Source: Enterobacteriaceae bacterium RIT714 | GTDB taxonomy: Bacteria > Pseudomonadota > Gammaproteobacteria > Enterobacterales > Enterobacteriaceae | Assembly (NCBI GenBank): GCA_009668015.1 | Contig: WJYB01000015.1 | Span: forward strand, 1 to 64,000 | DNA length: 64,000 bases | Direction: 5' to 3' | Shown here: piece after piece, positions 55,087-64,000 of the stretch | Layout: each line of letters begins with the position of its first letter | How positions within the stretch are numbered: the first letter of the stretch is position 1 | Position numbers and translations under genes: made by a program | The notes under the pieces: generated by a model | Databases searched by the model: none | Seen by the model: only the letters and a program-made list of their open reading frames with translations | What the model was told of the DNA's origin: nothing

Positions 55087-56162
55087 GCCGTGTCTCCTGA
55101 AGCAATTCGCAGCGCCTGATGCCACGGCGCCAGGTAATTTGGGCTGAAAAAGTCGATGGCATTTTTATCCACCAGCGCCAGCTGACGCTGCGCTTCGCGC
55201 ACCACACTCTCATTCAGAGAATCCGTGGTAAACAGTACCGGAATATTCTGCTCGGCCATGTCCTGCCAGAAGGGGTTTTCACGATTCAGGACACACGGGA
55301 TCCCCGCCTGAATCAGCAGACACAGCGTCCCAATCCCCTGCTGGCGTGCGAAGATGAAGTAACCGAGATCGCACTGGCGAAGCAGCGCCAGGTAATCGCT
55401 AAACTCCAGCTTCTCACTGAGAATTTGTAAATTGTCCGCACTGAATAACGACAGCCCGCTCTGGCGAACCTCCGCAATATAGGCGTCATTATTAGCAGGA
55501 TAGCCCATCGGCACAATAACGTTCACCGTATCGCCAAACTGCTGATGTACGGCCTGCAAGGCGGCAATATGTTCGTTGCTGCGATCGCCAGAGTTACCGA
55601 CCAGAATAGTCAGCTTACCCTCGCGATGCGCTTCGTTCGCCATACCGTTGAGCGCAGGATCCATGCGGGTCGGGAAGTAAAGCAACTCGCCGCGTACGTT
55701 CGGATGCTGTTGCGCAAAATAGTTAAGGTCGCCGCGGGTGGCAAACACGCACCCCACGCGCCCCTGAGCCATCCGGCGCAGCGGATAGAACAGCCGGAAT
55801 TTCCAGCCGCGGGAGACTTCGTACAAATCCGCGCCCCAGATATGCCAGCTAAACTGCGCAGGCTTGATATCACCCTTAAGCAAAGCCAGCCATAAACCGG
55901 TATTAAACTGCCCGTGAAATAAGAAACGTTGCTCGCGATTCGCTTTAGCCCTGGCAATAACCGCTTTTGCCAGCGTCGTTTTGTCTGGCCAGAAGGTTAA
56001 CGACAGCGCAGGACAGGCGGCGCTCAGGCCATTATCCTTTCCCACCACCATAAACTCGCGCGCGTCAGCGCTCGTTGTCGCCAGGTCATCGTTGAAGAAC
56101 CGTAAAACGGTTTGGTTGTGATGCGGAATATCCGAACCCAACACGTGAATCAGTGTCGTCAT
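55083..56162 (-). CDS. wecF: TDP-N-acetylfucosamine:lipid II N-acetylfucosaminyltransferase
   Basis: 359 aa, as in E. coli. GT56-family transferase that adds Fuc4NAc to lipid II, completing the ECA repeat (lipid III). It begins [20 protein letters not shown]; family segments [20 protein letters not shown] and [18 protein letters not shown] are present. ATGA overlaps with wzxE upstream and wzyE downstream. Confidence 0.96.
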   Translation of the reverse strand: MTTLIHVLGSDIPHHNQTVLRFFNDDLATTSADAREFMVVGKDNGLSAACPALSLTFWPDKTTLAKAVIARAKANREQRFLFHGQFNTGLWLALLKGDIKPAQFSWHIWGADLYEVSRGWKFRLFYPLRRMAQGRVGCVFATRGDLNYFAQQHPNVRGELLYFPTRMDPALNGMANEAHREGKLTILVGNSGDRSNEHIAALQAVHQQFGDTVNVIVPMGYPANNDAYIAEVRQSGLSLFSADNLQILSEKLEFSDYLALLRQCDLGYFIFARQQGIGTLCLLIQAGIPCVLNRENPFWQDMAEQNIPVLFTTDSLNESVVREAQRQLALVDKNAIDFFSPNYLAPWHQALRIASGDTA

Positions 56163-57409
56163 GCGCGTCTACGCCAAAGTAAAAATACGCCGCAACAGGC
56201 AGCAAAATAAACGATGTAAGTGGCCATGTAGGCCTGAGCCGCACCCAGTGCGCCATGTATCGGGATCAGCCAGTGAGAGAAAGCAGTCAAGAGCGCGAAC
56301 TGGCCGATCTCCGCCACGATATACAGCCGCAGCGACGCTTTGGCAATCACCAGATAACCGAAAACGTAAGCACCCACTTTCAGTACATCGCCCACCAGCT
56401 GCCAGGCAAACAGATCGCGCATCGCGGTAAATTTCGCGGAAAACAGCAGCCAGATGGCGAAATCACGCAGCAACCAGACGGTCAAACTGGCGGCGGCCAC
56501 TGCGGGAAGCACAAAACGCAGTGAGCGGCCAATTTCGCGGGTAATCTCTTGCTTCAGCGTCAGACGCGACAAGGTTGGCAGCAAATAGACGCTAAAAGAA
56601 GCCGTAATAAACTGAAGGTAGGCATCTGAAATACTGCTCACCCCTTGCCAGATGCCCACTTCATCCCAGCTGTAATGCGCTGCCAGCAAGTTTCGCATCA
56701 TCACGTAGGCGACGGGAAGCGTAACGGAGGTAATCAGCGCCATCAGGGTGAATTTCCCCAATTGCCCTGCCAGAACCTTGTCCCATTGCGGCTTGAGATA
56801 ATGCAGTGGGATGGTGCGCCTGCGTATCATCATAAACGCCGCCGGAATCACCACCAGCGCAGGCACCAGCGCCAGGCCCAGCAGAGCGCCTTCATAACCA
56901 CCAAGACGATAGCAGACGTAATAGGCAACCACGCCAATCAGACTGCCCAGAATCAACGCCAGCGCGTTTCCGGCAGCGTCGCGAAAGCCTTTCATCAGGG
57001 CTAACAGCAGGTTGGCCCAGGCGATCCCCATTTGCACCAGTGCCACCAGACGCACCAGCCCCTGATACTGCGCATTGCCAAATAATCCGACGCTGATGGG
57101 AGCGGCCGCCAGTAAAAACACGACCGCCAGCAGCGTTGAGAAACCCAGCACCATCGCCGAAGACGTGCCAACCACTTTACGCAAAGAGGCGGGATCATCA
57201 TGATATTGCGCGACATATTTGGTCACGCCGTTAAAAATACCCGCCCCCGCCAGAACGCCAAGCACGGTGACTAACTGGCGGAAGTTTCCCGCCTGTCCGA
57301 CGCCGGAGGGACCAAACGAGACCGCCAGAAGCTTAACAACCAGCAGCCCTACGCCAATCTTGACGAGTGTGGACGCGGCGGTCCACACCGATGCTTTAGC
57401 CAAAGACAT
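56159..57409 (-). CDS. wzxE: Lipid III flippase WzxE
   Basis: 416 aa, as in E. coli. Polysaccharide-family exporter of the MOP superfamily, 12 TM, which moves undecaprenyl-PP-trisaccharide to the periplasmic face. N-terminus [40 protein letters not shown] in the first helical pair. Its start is one base after the wecE stop. Confidence 0.96.
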   Translation of the reverse strand: MSLAKASVWTAASTLVKIGVGLLVVKLLAVSFGPSGVGQAGNFRQLVTVLGVLAGAGIFNGVTKYVAQYHDDPASLRKVVGTSSAMVLGFSTLLAVVFLLAAAPISVGLFGNAQYQGLVRLVALVQMGIAWANLLLALMKGFRDAAGNALALILGSLIGVVAYYVCYRLGGYEGALLGLALVPALVVIPAAFMMIRRRTIPLHYLKPQWDKVLAGQLGKFTLMALITSVTLPVAYVMMRNLLAAHYSWDEVGIWQGVSSISDAYLQFITASFSVYLLPTLSRLTLKQEITREIGRSLRFVLPAVAAASLTVWLLRDFAIWLLFSAKFTAMRDLFAWQLVGDVLKVGAYVFGYLVIAKASLRLYIVAEIGQFALLTAFSHWLIPIHGALGAAQAYMATYIVYFAACCGVFLLWRRRA

Positions 57410-57410
57410 A

Positions 57411-58541
57411 TCAGCGGAAATAGCTCAGAAGGGTACTGATGACGGTACGCTGATTCACTGGCGCGAGGTTGTAGAAAAGCGGCAAGCGAAGCAAACGCTC
57501 ACTTTCTTTGGTCGTATGGCGGTCTTCACCCACAAAAGTGCCGAACGCTTCTCCCGCCGGGCTGGAATGGAGCGGAATGTAATGGAACACCGCCATAATT
57601 TCCGCTTCTTTCAGATACGAAATCAGCTCGCTGCGGTCTTCGTTGTCGCGCATTTTGATGTAAAACATGTGCGCATTGTGAACGCAGTCTGCCGGGATCG
57701 TCGGCAGTTCGATACGTCCTTTTTGTGCCAGCGGCAACAGCGCGTCGTAATAGGTTTGCCACAGGGACAGACGCTGCTGGTTGATACGTTCAGCGGCCTC
57801 AAGCTGTGCCCACAGATAGGCCGCCTGCAGGTCAGCCATCAGATAGCTGGAACCGATGTCGCGCCAGGTGTATTTATCGACTTGTCCGCGGAAAAACTGA
57901 CTGCGGTTAGTGCCTTTTTCCCGAATCACCTCAGCACGTTCCACCAGCGCGCGGTCGTTAATCAGCGTCGCGCCGCCTTCACCGCCTGCGGTGTAGTTTT
58001 TGGTTTCATGGAAACTGAAGCAGCCGATGTGGCCGATCGTACCCAGCGCGCGGCCTTTGTAGGTGGACATGACACCCTGAGCGGCGTCTTCTACCACAAA
58101 CAGATTATACTTTTTCGCGAGCGCCATAATGGTGTCCATTTCACAGGCCACTCCCGCGTAATGAACCGGAACGATCGCCCGCGTTTTATCGGTGATTGCC
58201 GCTTCAATACCGTTTTCGTCGATGTTCATGGTGTCCGGGCGGATATCGACAAAGACAATTTTTGCGCCGCGCAAGACGAACGCATTGGCGGTGGATACGA
58301 AGGTGTAGCTTGGCATGATGACCTCGTCACCCGGCTGGATGTCCAGCAGCAGTGCGGCCATCTCCAGCGACGCGGTGCAGGACGGCGTCAGCAATACTTT
58401 TGCGCTCTGAAAACGCTGTTCCATCCACTGCTGGCAGCGACGGGTAAAACCACCGTCACCACAAAGCTTACCGCTGGCCATCGCTGACTGCATGTAATCG
58501 AGTTCGGTTCCCACAATGGGAGGCGCGTTAAAGGGAATCAT
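57411..58541 (-). CDS. wecE: dTDP-4-amino-4,6-dideoxygalactose transaminase
   Basis: 376 aa, as in E. coli. PLP-dependent DegT/DnrJ aminotransferase making dTDP-Fuc4N from dTDP-4-keto-6-deoxyglucose. The Schiff-base Lys lies in SFHETKNYTAGGEGG; VVEDAAQGVMSTYKG holds the Asp that contacts the pyridine N. It starts MIPFNAPPIVGTE. Followed directly by wzxE. Confidence 0.97.
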   Translation of the reverse strand: MIPFNAPPIVGTELDYMQSAMASGKLCGDGGFTRRCQQWMEQRFQSAKVLLTPSCTASLEMAALLLDIQPGDEVIMPSYTFVSTANAFVLRGAKIVFVDIRPDTMNIDENGIEAAITDKTRAIVPVHYAGVACEMDTIMALAKKYNLFVVEDAAQGVMSTYKGRALGTIGHIGCFSFHETKNYTAGGEGGATLINDRALVERAEVIREKGTNRSQFFRGQVDKYTWRDIGSSYLMADLQAAYLWAQLEAAERINQQRLSLWQTYYDALLPLAQKGRIELPTIPADCVHNAHMFYIKMRDNEDRSELISYLKEAEIMAVFHYIPLHSSPAGEAFGTFVGEDRHTTKESERLLRLPLFYNLAPVNQRTVISTLLSYFR

Positions 58542-58545
58542 CTTG

Positions 58546-59220
58546 TCACCTGTATAGCCAGTAAGCGGTGGTGTCTATGTTGCCACCGCTTGCAATGTAA
58601 CGTTTAAGCGCGGCGGTGTTGCCCATCTGGGTCGCCACCCGCAAAGTTGATAGCTGACGCTTCGCTGCCCAATGAATGGCGGCCTGCATCAGTTTGTCAC
58701 CCATTCCGCGTCCGGCAAGAAGGCCAATTCGCGCTTCCCGCTCGTTTAGCTGACGCAAAGAAACAAAAGCCTGAATCTGGCCTTCCTGACGGCGAAAAAC
58801 CAGACACTCATGATCAAACGTGCCTTTAACGGCGTTTTCTATCCACTGCGCGTAAAAACGGCCACTGTCGTCAGATGCATACCACGGTGCGCGGAATCGG
58901 CTCTGAGCAAAGGCAAGCGCGGCCATCTGGCGCAGTTCGGGGATATCCTGGTCAGTCGCGATCTCTTCATCTGACGGCTCGCAAGGGGTCACCGCAATGG
59001 TCAGATCCACTTCTCCCTCAACCAGCTGAAAACCCAGCTGTTGAAGGCCATCAAGATAGTCGGTGCGCCCGGCCGGGATTTTGGCTTGAACGCGCTGCCA
59101 CGGCGAGAGATCGGAAGCCGTCAGCGCAGGGGCGTCATCGTGAAAACGCACGATCGCCGAAGAGAGACCAAAAAACTGGTTCTCCCAGACGAGTGGCTCA
59201 ATACTGGCGTGGACGCGCAC
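58546..59220 (-). CDS. wecD: dTDP-4-amino-4,6-dideoxy-D-galactose acyltransferase
   Basis: 224 aa, as in E. coli WecD/RffC. GNAT-fold acetyltransferase making dTDP-Fuc4NAc. The acetyl-CoA pyrophosphate loop region is [20 protein letters not shown], and the C-terminal [18 protein letters not shown] is typical. The chosen start is GTG (complement of 59218-59220), giving [14 protein letters not shown], homologous to E. coli MPVRASIEPL; it overlaps the rffH 3' end by 23 bp in another frame. Longer in-frame extensions inside rffH are not supported. Confidence 0.94.
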   Translation of the reverse strand: MRVHASIEPLVWENQFFGLSSAIVRFHDDAPALTASDLSPWQRVQAKIPAGRTDYLDGLQQLGFQLVEGEVDLTIAVTPCEPSDEEIATDQDIPELRQMAALAFAQSRFRAPWYASDDSGRFYAQWIENAVKGTFDHECLVFRRQEGQIQAFVSLRQLNEREARIGLLAGRGMGDKLMQAAIHWAAKRQLSTLRVATQMGNTAALKRYIASGGNIDTTAYWLYR

Positions 59221-60079
59221 GAAGCAACTCCAGCAAATACTGGCCGTAGCCGGTTTTGGACAGCTGGCTTGCGGCGCGTTTGACGCCTTCATCGTCGAGC
59301 CAGCCATTGCGCCATGCAATCTCTTCCAGGCAGGCGATCTTAAACCCCTGACGCTTCTCGACCGTCTGCACAAAGGTGCTGGCCTCAATCAGGCTGTCGT
59401 GCGTGCCGGTATCAAGCCAGGCAAAACCACGGCCTAACAATTCAACGGTCAGTTTTCCATCGTCCAGATACATCTGGTTGATGGAGGTGATCTCCAGTTC
59501 ACCACGCGCAGACGGTTTCACCCGCTTTGCGTAATCGACCACGTTATGGTCATAGAAATACAGCCCCGTAACAGCCCAGTTGGATTTAGGCTCTTTGGGC
59601 TTTTCTTCGAGCGAGATGGCGCGGAAATTGTCGTCAAACTCCACTACACCAAAACGCTCAGGATCCATCACCTGATAACCAAAAACAGTAGCGCCTTCAG
59701 CGCGGGCAGCAACCTGGCGTAGCTTGGGGCTAAACCCCTGACCGAAGAAGATATTATCCCCGAGCACCAGGCAGGATGATTCACCGTTCAAAAACGATTC
59801 GCCAATGATAAACGCCTGCGCCAGCCCGTCAGGACTCGGTTGTTCCGCATAGTGCAGTTCGATACCAAATTCAGAACCGTCTCCCAAAAGACGCTGATAA
59901 GAAGTTCTGTCTTCCGGTGTGGTGATGATCAAAATCTCGCGAATACCGGCCAGCATAAGCACGGAAATCGGGTAATAAATCATTGGCTTATCGTATACAG
60001 GCAACAGCTGTTTTGACACCCCGCGAGTAATGGGATGCAGACGTGTTCCTGAACCACCCGCCAGAATAATACCTTTCAT
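59198..60079 (-). CDS. rffH: Glucose-1-phosphate thymidylyltransferase RffH
   Basis: 293 aa, as in E. coli RmlA2. Makes dTDP-glucose for the Fuc4NAc branch. Nucleotidyltransferase signature [36 protein letters not shown] and [10 protein letters not shown] in the active site; [15 protein letters not shown] near the end. It starts 14 bp after rffG. A paralog (rmlA/rfbA) usually exists elsewhere; the position in the wec cluster supports rffH. Confidence 0.96.
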   Translation of the reverse strand: MKGIILAGGSGTRLHPITRGVSKQLLPVYDKPMIYYPISVLMLAGIREILIITTPEDRTSYQRLLGDGSEFGIELHYAEQPSPDGLAQAFIIGESFLNGESSCLVLGDNIFFGQGFSPKLRQVAARAEGATVFGYQVMDPERFGVVEFDDNFRAISLEEKPKEPKSNWAVTGLYFYDHNVVDYAKRVKPSARGELEITSINQMYLDDGKLTVELLGRGFAWLDTGTHDSLIEASTFVQTVEKRQGFKIACLEEIAWRNGWLDDEGVKRAASQLSKTGYGQYLLELLRARPRQY

Positions 60080-60093
60080 AGATTCCCCTTGCG

Positions 60094-61161
60094 TTATCCC
60101 TGAAGACCCAGACGCTCGCCCTGATAGCTACCATCTAACACCTGCTGCCACCAGGCTTCATTGGCCAGATACCACTGCACCGTTTTACGGATGCCGCTTT
60201 CAAAGGTTTCTTGCGGCGTCCAGCCTAAATCACGTTCAATCTTCGATGCATCAATGGCATAGCGAAGATCATGACCCGGTCTGTCGGCCACATAGGTGAT
60301 CAAATCGCGATAATGATCCACGCCGCCCGGTTTAACAGGAACCAGTTCTTCCAGAAGCGCGCAAATGGTGGTCACGACATCCAGATTTTTGCGCTCATTA
60401 TGGCCGCCGATATTATAGGTTTCGCCTGGCTTGCCCTGGGTGGCAACCAGATAAAGCGCGCGCGCATGGTCTTCGACATACAGCCAGTCCCGAATTTGCT
60501 GTCCGTTGCCATAGACCGGCAGCGGTTTGCCGGCCACTGCGTTGAGAATCACCAGTGGGATCAGTTTTTCCGGGAAATGGTACGGACCGTAGTTGTTGGA
60601 ACAGTTGGTCACCAGCGCGGGAAGGCCATAGGTTCTCTGCCAGGCGCGAACCAGATGATCGCTGCTGGCTTTCGACGCTGAGTAAGGGCTACTTGGCGCA
60701 TAAGGTGTGGTTTCAGTGAAGAAATCATCCGTTGAATGCAGATCCCCGTACACTTCATCGGTCGAGATGTGGTGGAAGCGGAATTGCGTTTTTTTATCGC
60801 CTGATAAGCCACTCCAGAATGCCCGCGCAGTCTCAAGCAGATTGTAGGTGCCGACAATATTTGTCTCGATGAACACCGCCGGACCGTCAATAGAACGGTC
60901 AACATGGCTTTCTGCGGCCAGATGCATCACGACATCAGGCTGCCAGGTCGAAAAGACTTTTTTTAACGCGTCACGATCGCAAATATCGACGTGCTCAAAG
61001 GCAAAGCGTGGGTCGTTCGCCACCGGAGCCAGAGAGGCTAAATTGCCCGCGTAGGTTAACTTATCCACCACCACAACAGAGTCCGCTGTGTGCTGGATAA
61101 TATGGCGGACGACGGCGGAACCAATAAAGCCCGCGCCGCCGGTAACGAGGATCCGTTTCAC
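60094..61161 (-). CDS. rffG: dTDP-glucose 4,6-dehydratase RffG
   Basis: 355 aa with the GTG start at 61161 (as E. coli). Short-chain dehydrogenase fold converting dTDP-glucose to dTDP-4-keto-6-deoxyglucose. The NAD motif is [15 protein letters not shown], with STDEVYGDL and the catalytic [15 protein letters not shown] (Tyr-x3-Lys). The start is chosen because AAAGGAG is 7 bp upstream; a GTG two codons earlier is too close to it. The GTGA overlaps the wecC stop. Confidence 0.96.
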   Translation of the reverse strand: MKRILVTGGAGFIGSAVVRHIIQHTADSVVVVDKLTYAGNLASLAPVANDPRFAFEHVDICDRDALKKVFSTWQPDVVMHLAAESHVDRSIDGPAVFIETNIVGTYNLLETARAFWSGLSGDKKTQFRFHHISTDEVYGDLHSTDDFFTETTPYAPSSPYSASKASSDHLVRAWQRTYGLPALVTNCSNNYGPYHFPEKLIPLVILNAVAGKPLPVYGNGQQIRDWLYVEDHARALYLVATQGKPGETYNIGGHNERKNLDVVTTICALLEELVPVKPGGVDHYRDLITYVADRPGHDLRYAIDASKIERDLGWTPQETFESGIRKTVQWYLANEAWWQQVLDGSYQGERLGLQG

Positions 61162-62420
61162 CGCCACACTCCTTTAGTATCAACAATATGATGCTGATGC
61201 ACGGCATCGGCGCTGACGGCTTTAAACTCGTTATGATCCACCAGCAGAACCAGTACATCTGCGGTTTTTAGCGCATCGTCCAGCGTCGTGAGCTGGCATT
61301 GCCCGGCCAGTTTCTTAGGCAAGGTGTGAATATTGGGCTCAACGACCAGCGTTTCCCCGGTATGCCAGGCGGCAATCATCTCGGCAATTCCCATTGCCGG
61401 GCTTTCGCGCAGATCGTCAATATTGGGTTTAAAGGCCAGACCGAAGCAGGCAATTTTTAGCTCGCTGGCACGTTTGCCACTTTCGGCCAGGCAATCGGCA
61501 ACGGTAGCTTTGACCTGGTTCATGACCCAGTGCGGTTTGCCATCGTTCACTTCGCGCGCGGTACGGATCAGGCGAGCCTGCTCCGGGTTTTGCGCCACGA
61601 TAAACCAGGGATCCACGGCGATACAGTGACCGCCCACACCCGGGCCTGGCTGAAGAATATTGACCCGTGGATGGCGATTCGCCAGGCGGATGAGTTCCCA
61701 GACGTTGATTCCCTGATCGGCGCAAATCAGCGACAACTCGTTGGCAAAGGCGATGTTGACATCACGGAAGCTGTTTTCTGTGAGCTTGCACATTTCAGCC
61801 GTCCGGGAGTTGGTAACAACGCACTCGCCTTCGAGGAAAATGTTGTAGAGCTCGCTGGCACGCGCGGAACAGACAGGCGTCATCCCGCCGATCACGCGAT
61901 CGTTTTTAATCAGCTCAACCATGACCTGACCCGGTAAAACGCGTTCCGGGCAATAGGCGATATTGATGTCAGCCTGCTCTCCCGCCTGCTGCGGGAAGGT
62001 CAAATCAGGACGCGCTTCTGCCAGCCACTGCGCCATTTGCTCAGTCGCTCCCACCGGAGAAGTGGACTCCAGAATCACCAGAGCGCCTTTCTTCAGCACC
62101 GGCGCGATCGATTTCGCCGCCGCTTCGACGTAAACCATATCCGGCTCATGCTCGCCCTTAAATGGCGTGGGAACCGCAATCAGATAAGCGTCGGCCTCAA
62201 CCGGCGTCGTGCTGGCCTTGAGAAAACCGCCTTCGACCGCCGTTTTGACCACGGTATCGAGATCGGGCTCGACGATATGAATTTCACCCCGGTTGATGGT
62301 ATCAACCGCATGTTGGTTGATATCCACCCCGACAACTTGCTTTTGACGCGATGCAAAGGCTGCTGCTGTAGGCAGTCCAATGTAGCCAAGACCAATGACA
62401 GAGATGACAGAAAAACTCAT
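61158..62420 (-). CDS. wecC: UDP-N-acetyl-D-mannosamine dehydrogenase
   Basis: 420 aa, as in E. coli. Oxidises UDP-ManNAc to UDP-ManNAcA with two NAD+. Rossmann motif [31 protein letters not shown] in the middle, the catalytic Cys in [15 protein letters not shown] and the second Rossmann domain [21 protein letters not shown] overlap with wecB; 4-bp overlap with rffG. Confidence 0.97.
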   Translation of the reverse strand: MSFSVISVIGLGYIGLPTAAAFASRQKQVVGVDINQHAVDTINRGEIHIVEPDLDTVVKTAVEGGFLKASTTPVEADAYLIAVPTPFKGEHEPDMVYVEAAAKSIAPVLKKGALVILESTSPVGATEQMAQWLAEARPDLTFPQQAGEQADINIAYCPERVLPGQVMVELIKNDRVIGGMTPVCSARASELYNIFLEGECVVTNSRTAEMCKLTENSFRDVNIAFANELSLICADQGINVWELIRLANRHPRVNILQPGPGVGGHCIAVDPWFIVAQNPEQARLIRTAREVNDGKPHWVMNQVKATVADCLAESGKRASELKIACFGLAFKPNIDDLRESPAMGIAEMIAAWHTGETLVVEPNIHTLPKKLAGQCQLTTLDDALKTADVLVLLVDHNEFKAVSADAVHQHHIVDTKGVWR

Positions 62421-63547
62421 AGCGATACCCGATTGTGTTTAAGTGCATGCAAAATACGGCTGCAGGCTTGTCCGTCACCATAAGGATTATGCGCGTGACT
62501 CATCGCCTGGTACTCTTTTTCGTCGTGCAGCAGGCGCGTGACCTCGTCCACCAGACGTTTTGTCTCGGTTCCCACCAGTCGTACCGTTCCGGCTTTAATC
62601 GCCTCCGGACGTTCGGTGGTTTCACGCATAACCAGCACCGGTTTACCCAGAGATGGCGCCTCCTCCTGAATCCCGCCGGAGTCCGTCAGAATTAACCATG
62701 CATGATTCATTAACCAGACGAACGGCAGGTAATCCTGCGGCTCAATCAGAATCACGTTATCAATATGGCCCAGAATGCGGTTTACCGGCTCGCTAACGTT
62801 AGGATTGAGGTGTACCGGATAGACAATTTGAACATCTTTATTTTGTGCAGCAATCTCCGCCAGCGCGTGACAGATTTGCTCAAATCCACGGCCAAAGCTC
62901 TCGCGGCGGTGTCCGGTGACCAGAATCATCTTCCTGTCACTGGAGAGGAACGGATAATTTTCTTCCAGTTCGGCTCGCAGCGTATCGCTGGCCATCACGC
63001 GATCGCGAACCCAGATCAGCGCGTCAATCACCGTATTTCCGGTGACGAAAATTTTATTATCCGCGATGTTTTCGCGCAGAAGGTTCTGCCGGGAGTTTTC
63101 GGTTGGCGCGAAGTGATACATCGCCAGATGACCCGTAAGCGTACGGTTAGCCTCTTCAGGCCACGGAGAATAGAGATCGCCGGTGCGTAAACCCGCTTCA
63201 ACATGCCCCACCGGAATCCGCTGGTAGAACGCCGCCAGGCTTGTCGCGATAGTGGTAGTGGTATCGCCGTGAACCAACACCACGTCAGGCTTAAAAGACT
63301 CCAGAATAGGTTTTAGCCCTTCCAGAATACGGCAGGTAATCTCGGTCAATCCTTGTCCCGGTTTCATAATATTTAGATCGTAGTCGGGAACAATGGAAAA
63401 GAGATTTAAGACCTGATCAAGCATCTCCCGATGCTGCGCGGTGACGCAAACTTTGGCCTCAAACCAGGGGTCATTTGCAAGGGCATGAACCAGAGGTGCC
63501 ATCTTGATGGCCTCCGGCCTTGTGCCAAATACGGTAAGTACTTTCAC
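62417..63547 (-). CDS. wecB: UDP-N-acetylglucosamine 2-epimerase (non-hydrolysing)
   Basis: 376 aa, as in E. coli. Converts UDP-GlcNAc to UDP-ManNAc for ECA. GT-B fold: [37 protein letters not shown], the epimerase segment [29 protein letters not shown] and [20 protein letters not shown]. 56 bp after wzzE, with a hairpin between. Confidence 0.97.
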   Translation of the reverse strand: MKVLTVFGTRPEAIKMAPLVHALANDPWFEAKVCVTAQHREMLDQVLNLFSIVPDYDLNIMKPGQGLTEITCRILEGLKPILESFKPDVVLVHGDTTTTIATSLAAFYQRIPVGHVEAGLRTGDLYSPWPEEANRTLTGHLAMYHFAPTENSRQNLLRENIADNKIFVTGNTVIDALIWVRDRVMASDTLRAELEENYPFLSSDRKMILVTGHRRESFGRGFEQICHALAEIAAQNKDVQIVYPVHLNPNVSEPVNRILGHIDNVILIEPQDYLPFVWLMNHAWLILTDSGGIQEEAPSLGKPVLVMRETTERPEAIKAGTVRLVGTETKRLVDEVTRLLHDEKEYQAMSHAHNPYGDGQACSRILHALKHNRVSL

Positions 63548-63568
63548 ATCGATTCTCTTCGATTAGGC

Positions 63569-63590
63569 GATGAAGGCCGGAGCCTTCATC
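63569..63590. promoter_or_regulatory. Intercistronic hairpin between wzzE and wecB
   Basis: Perfect inverted repeat GATGAAGGC-CGGA-GCCTTCATC. No T-run follows on the minus strand; it is likely an mRNA stability or processing element or a partial attenuator within the operon. Confidence 0.55.
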
Positions 63591-63603
63591 GTAGACGGCG
63601 TTC

Positions 63604-64000
63604 TTAATTTGTGCGACGACGCGTTAACGCCACGCCAGCGCCCGTCAGCGCGCCCACAATCCCCCACATGATCATCAGGAATGCGCGACGCGGACTATCG
63701 CGTTTTACAGGTTCTTCAGGCGTTCGCAAATAACGATAGGTCTGAAAACGCGGATCCAGCGTTGGCCCCACATTCAGGGTATTCAGCATTGCGCGGTTTT
63801 GATCGTAGTCGAGATCAAATTCAGGGCCAACAGCCTGCAGATTTTCAAGACGTGCCTGCAGCATCGGGCGGCCCAGCAGGAACATCTCTGAGTCTGGCAA
63901 CTCATCAGCGGGGACGTCGGTTTCACTGCGGGAAATATTGCGCTGCTCGGCAATTTTCAGAGCTTGTTCAATGTTATGAACGCGGCGGGAGAATATCGCT
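63604..64000 (-). CDS. wzzE: ECA polysaccharide chain length modulation protein WzzE (3' part)
   Basis: The C-terminal ~131 codons are present; the 5' part lies beyond the window. It is a class 1 polysaccharide co-polymerase that sets ECA chain length with WzyE. The frame is open to base 64000 and reads RRVHNIEQALKIAEQRNIS near the edge (periplasmic helix). It continues with LPDSEMFLLGRPMLQARLE, PEEPVKRDSPRRAF, the C-terminal TM helix and a short basic tail. First gene of the operon visible; wecA should be upstream. Confidence 0.95.
   Translation of the reverse strand, partial: AIFSRRVHNIEQALKIAEQRNISRSETDVPADELPDSEMFLLGRPMLQARLENLQAVGPEFDLDYDQNRAMLNTLNVGPTLDPRFQTYRYLRTPEEPVKRDSPRRAFLMIMWGIVGALTGAGVALTRRRTN

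Noticed and set aside
57219-58487. 422-codon open frame opposite wecE
   Set aside because: Antisense to a complete, motif-bearing aminotransferase gene. No family resemblance and no ribosome-binding site seen.

Overview
The window is a stretch of enterobacterial chromosome. Almost every gene is an ortholog, in the same local order, of the E. coli region from hemG to wzzE. Protein lengths mostly match E. coli to within a few residues. The absence of several E. coli K-12 neighbours (yigF/yigG between rarD and corA, aslA/aslB beside hemY), the accessory beta-glucoside operon and the CCCTCTCCC/GGGAGAGGG intergenic repeats suggest Enterobacter, Lelliottia, Leclercia or a close relative. The genus is inference, because no 16S sequence lies in the window.

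Layout. Positions 1-59 hold what looks like the UP element and -35 box of an rrn P1 promoter reading out of the left edge. 60-4051 (minus): hemG, trkH, yigZ, pepQ. 4199-7604 (plus): fadBA behind a FadR operator. 7752-9989 (minus): ubiD-fre. 10159-10650 (plus): rfaH, converging on 10647-18551 (minus): udp, rmuC, ubiE-ubiJ-ubiB, tatABC, tatD. 18803-19609 (plus): dlhH. 19646-23942 (plus): a three-gene beta-glucoside PTS operon (EIIBCA, GH1 phospho-beta-glucosidase, BglG-type antiterminator) behind a RAT/terminator leader. This is the main accessory element. 23951-28951: metE and metR (divergent), bioP, yigL. 28977-34168: pldB, rhtB/rhtC (convergent), recQ, pldA. 34330-36765: yigI, rarD, corA. 36766-37033: corA leader with a CorL-type leader peptide. 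37121-42744 (minus): uvrD with an SOS box, then lptM-dapF-yigA-xerC-yigB. 42883-50281: cyaY, cyaA (TTG start) and hemCDXY. 50352-50820: the sRNA GlmZ with a sigma-54-type promoter and GlrR-type boxes. 50828-51350: tRNA operon Arg-His-Leu-Pro. 51406-64000 (minus): yifK and the enterobacterial common antigen (ECA) operon wzzE-wecB-wecC-rffG-rffH-wecD-wecE-wzxE-wecF-wzyE-wecG. wzzE is cut by the right edge.

How the genes work together. The ECA block is a complete Wzx/Wzy pathway apart from WecA, which would lie just beyond the right edge. WecB and WecC make UDP-ManNAcA; RffH, RffG, WecE and WecD make dTDP-Fuc4NAc; WecG and WecF assemble lipid III; WzxE flips it; WzyE and WzzE polymerise it. ubiD, fre, ubiB, ubiJ and ubiE cluster ubiquinone functions; hemC, hemD, hemX, hemY and hemG serve heme synthesis. 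cyaA sits next to several sites that look CRP-dependent (udp, cyaA itself).

I looked for a novel defence, mobile or biosynthetic system and did not find one. There is no transposase, integrase, phage gene, CRISPR array or toxin-antitoxin pair. The most interesting items are regulatory: the RAT-terminator of the PTS operon, the CorL/corA leader, the sigma-54/GlrR-type control of GlmZ, a likely GcvB target in front of yifK, and palindromes upstream of bioP and yigI.
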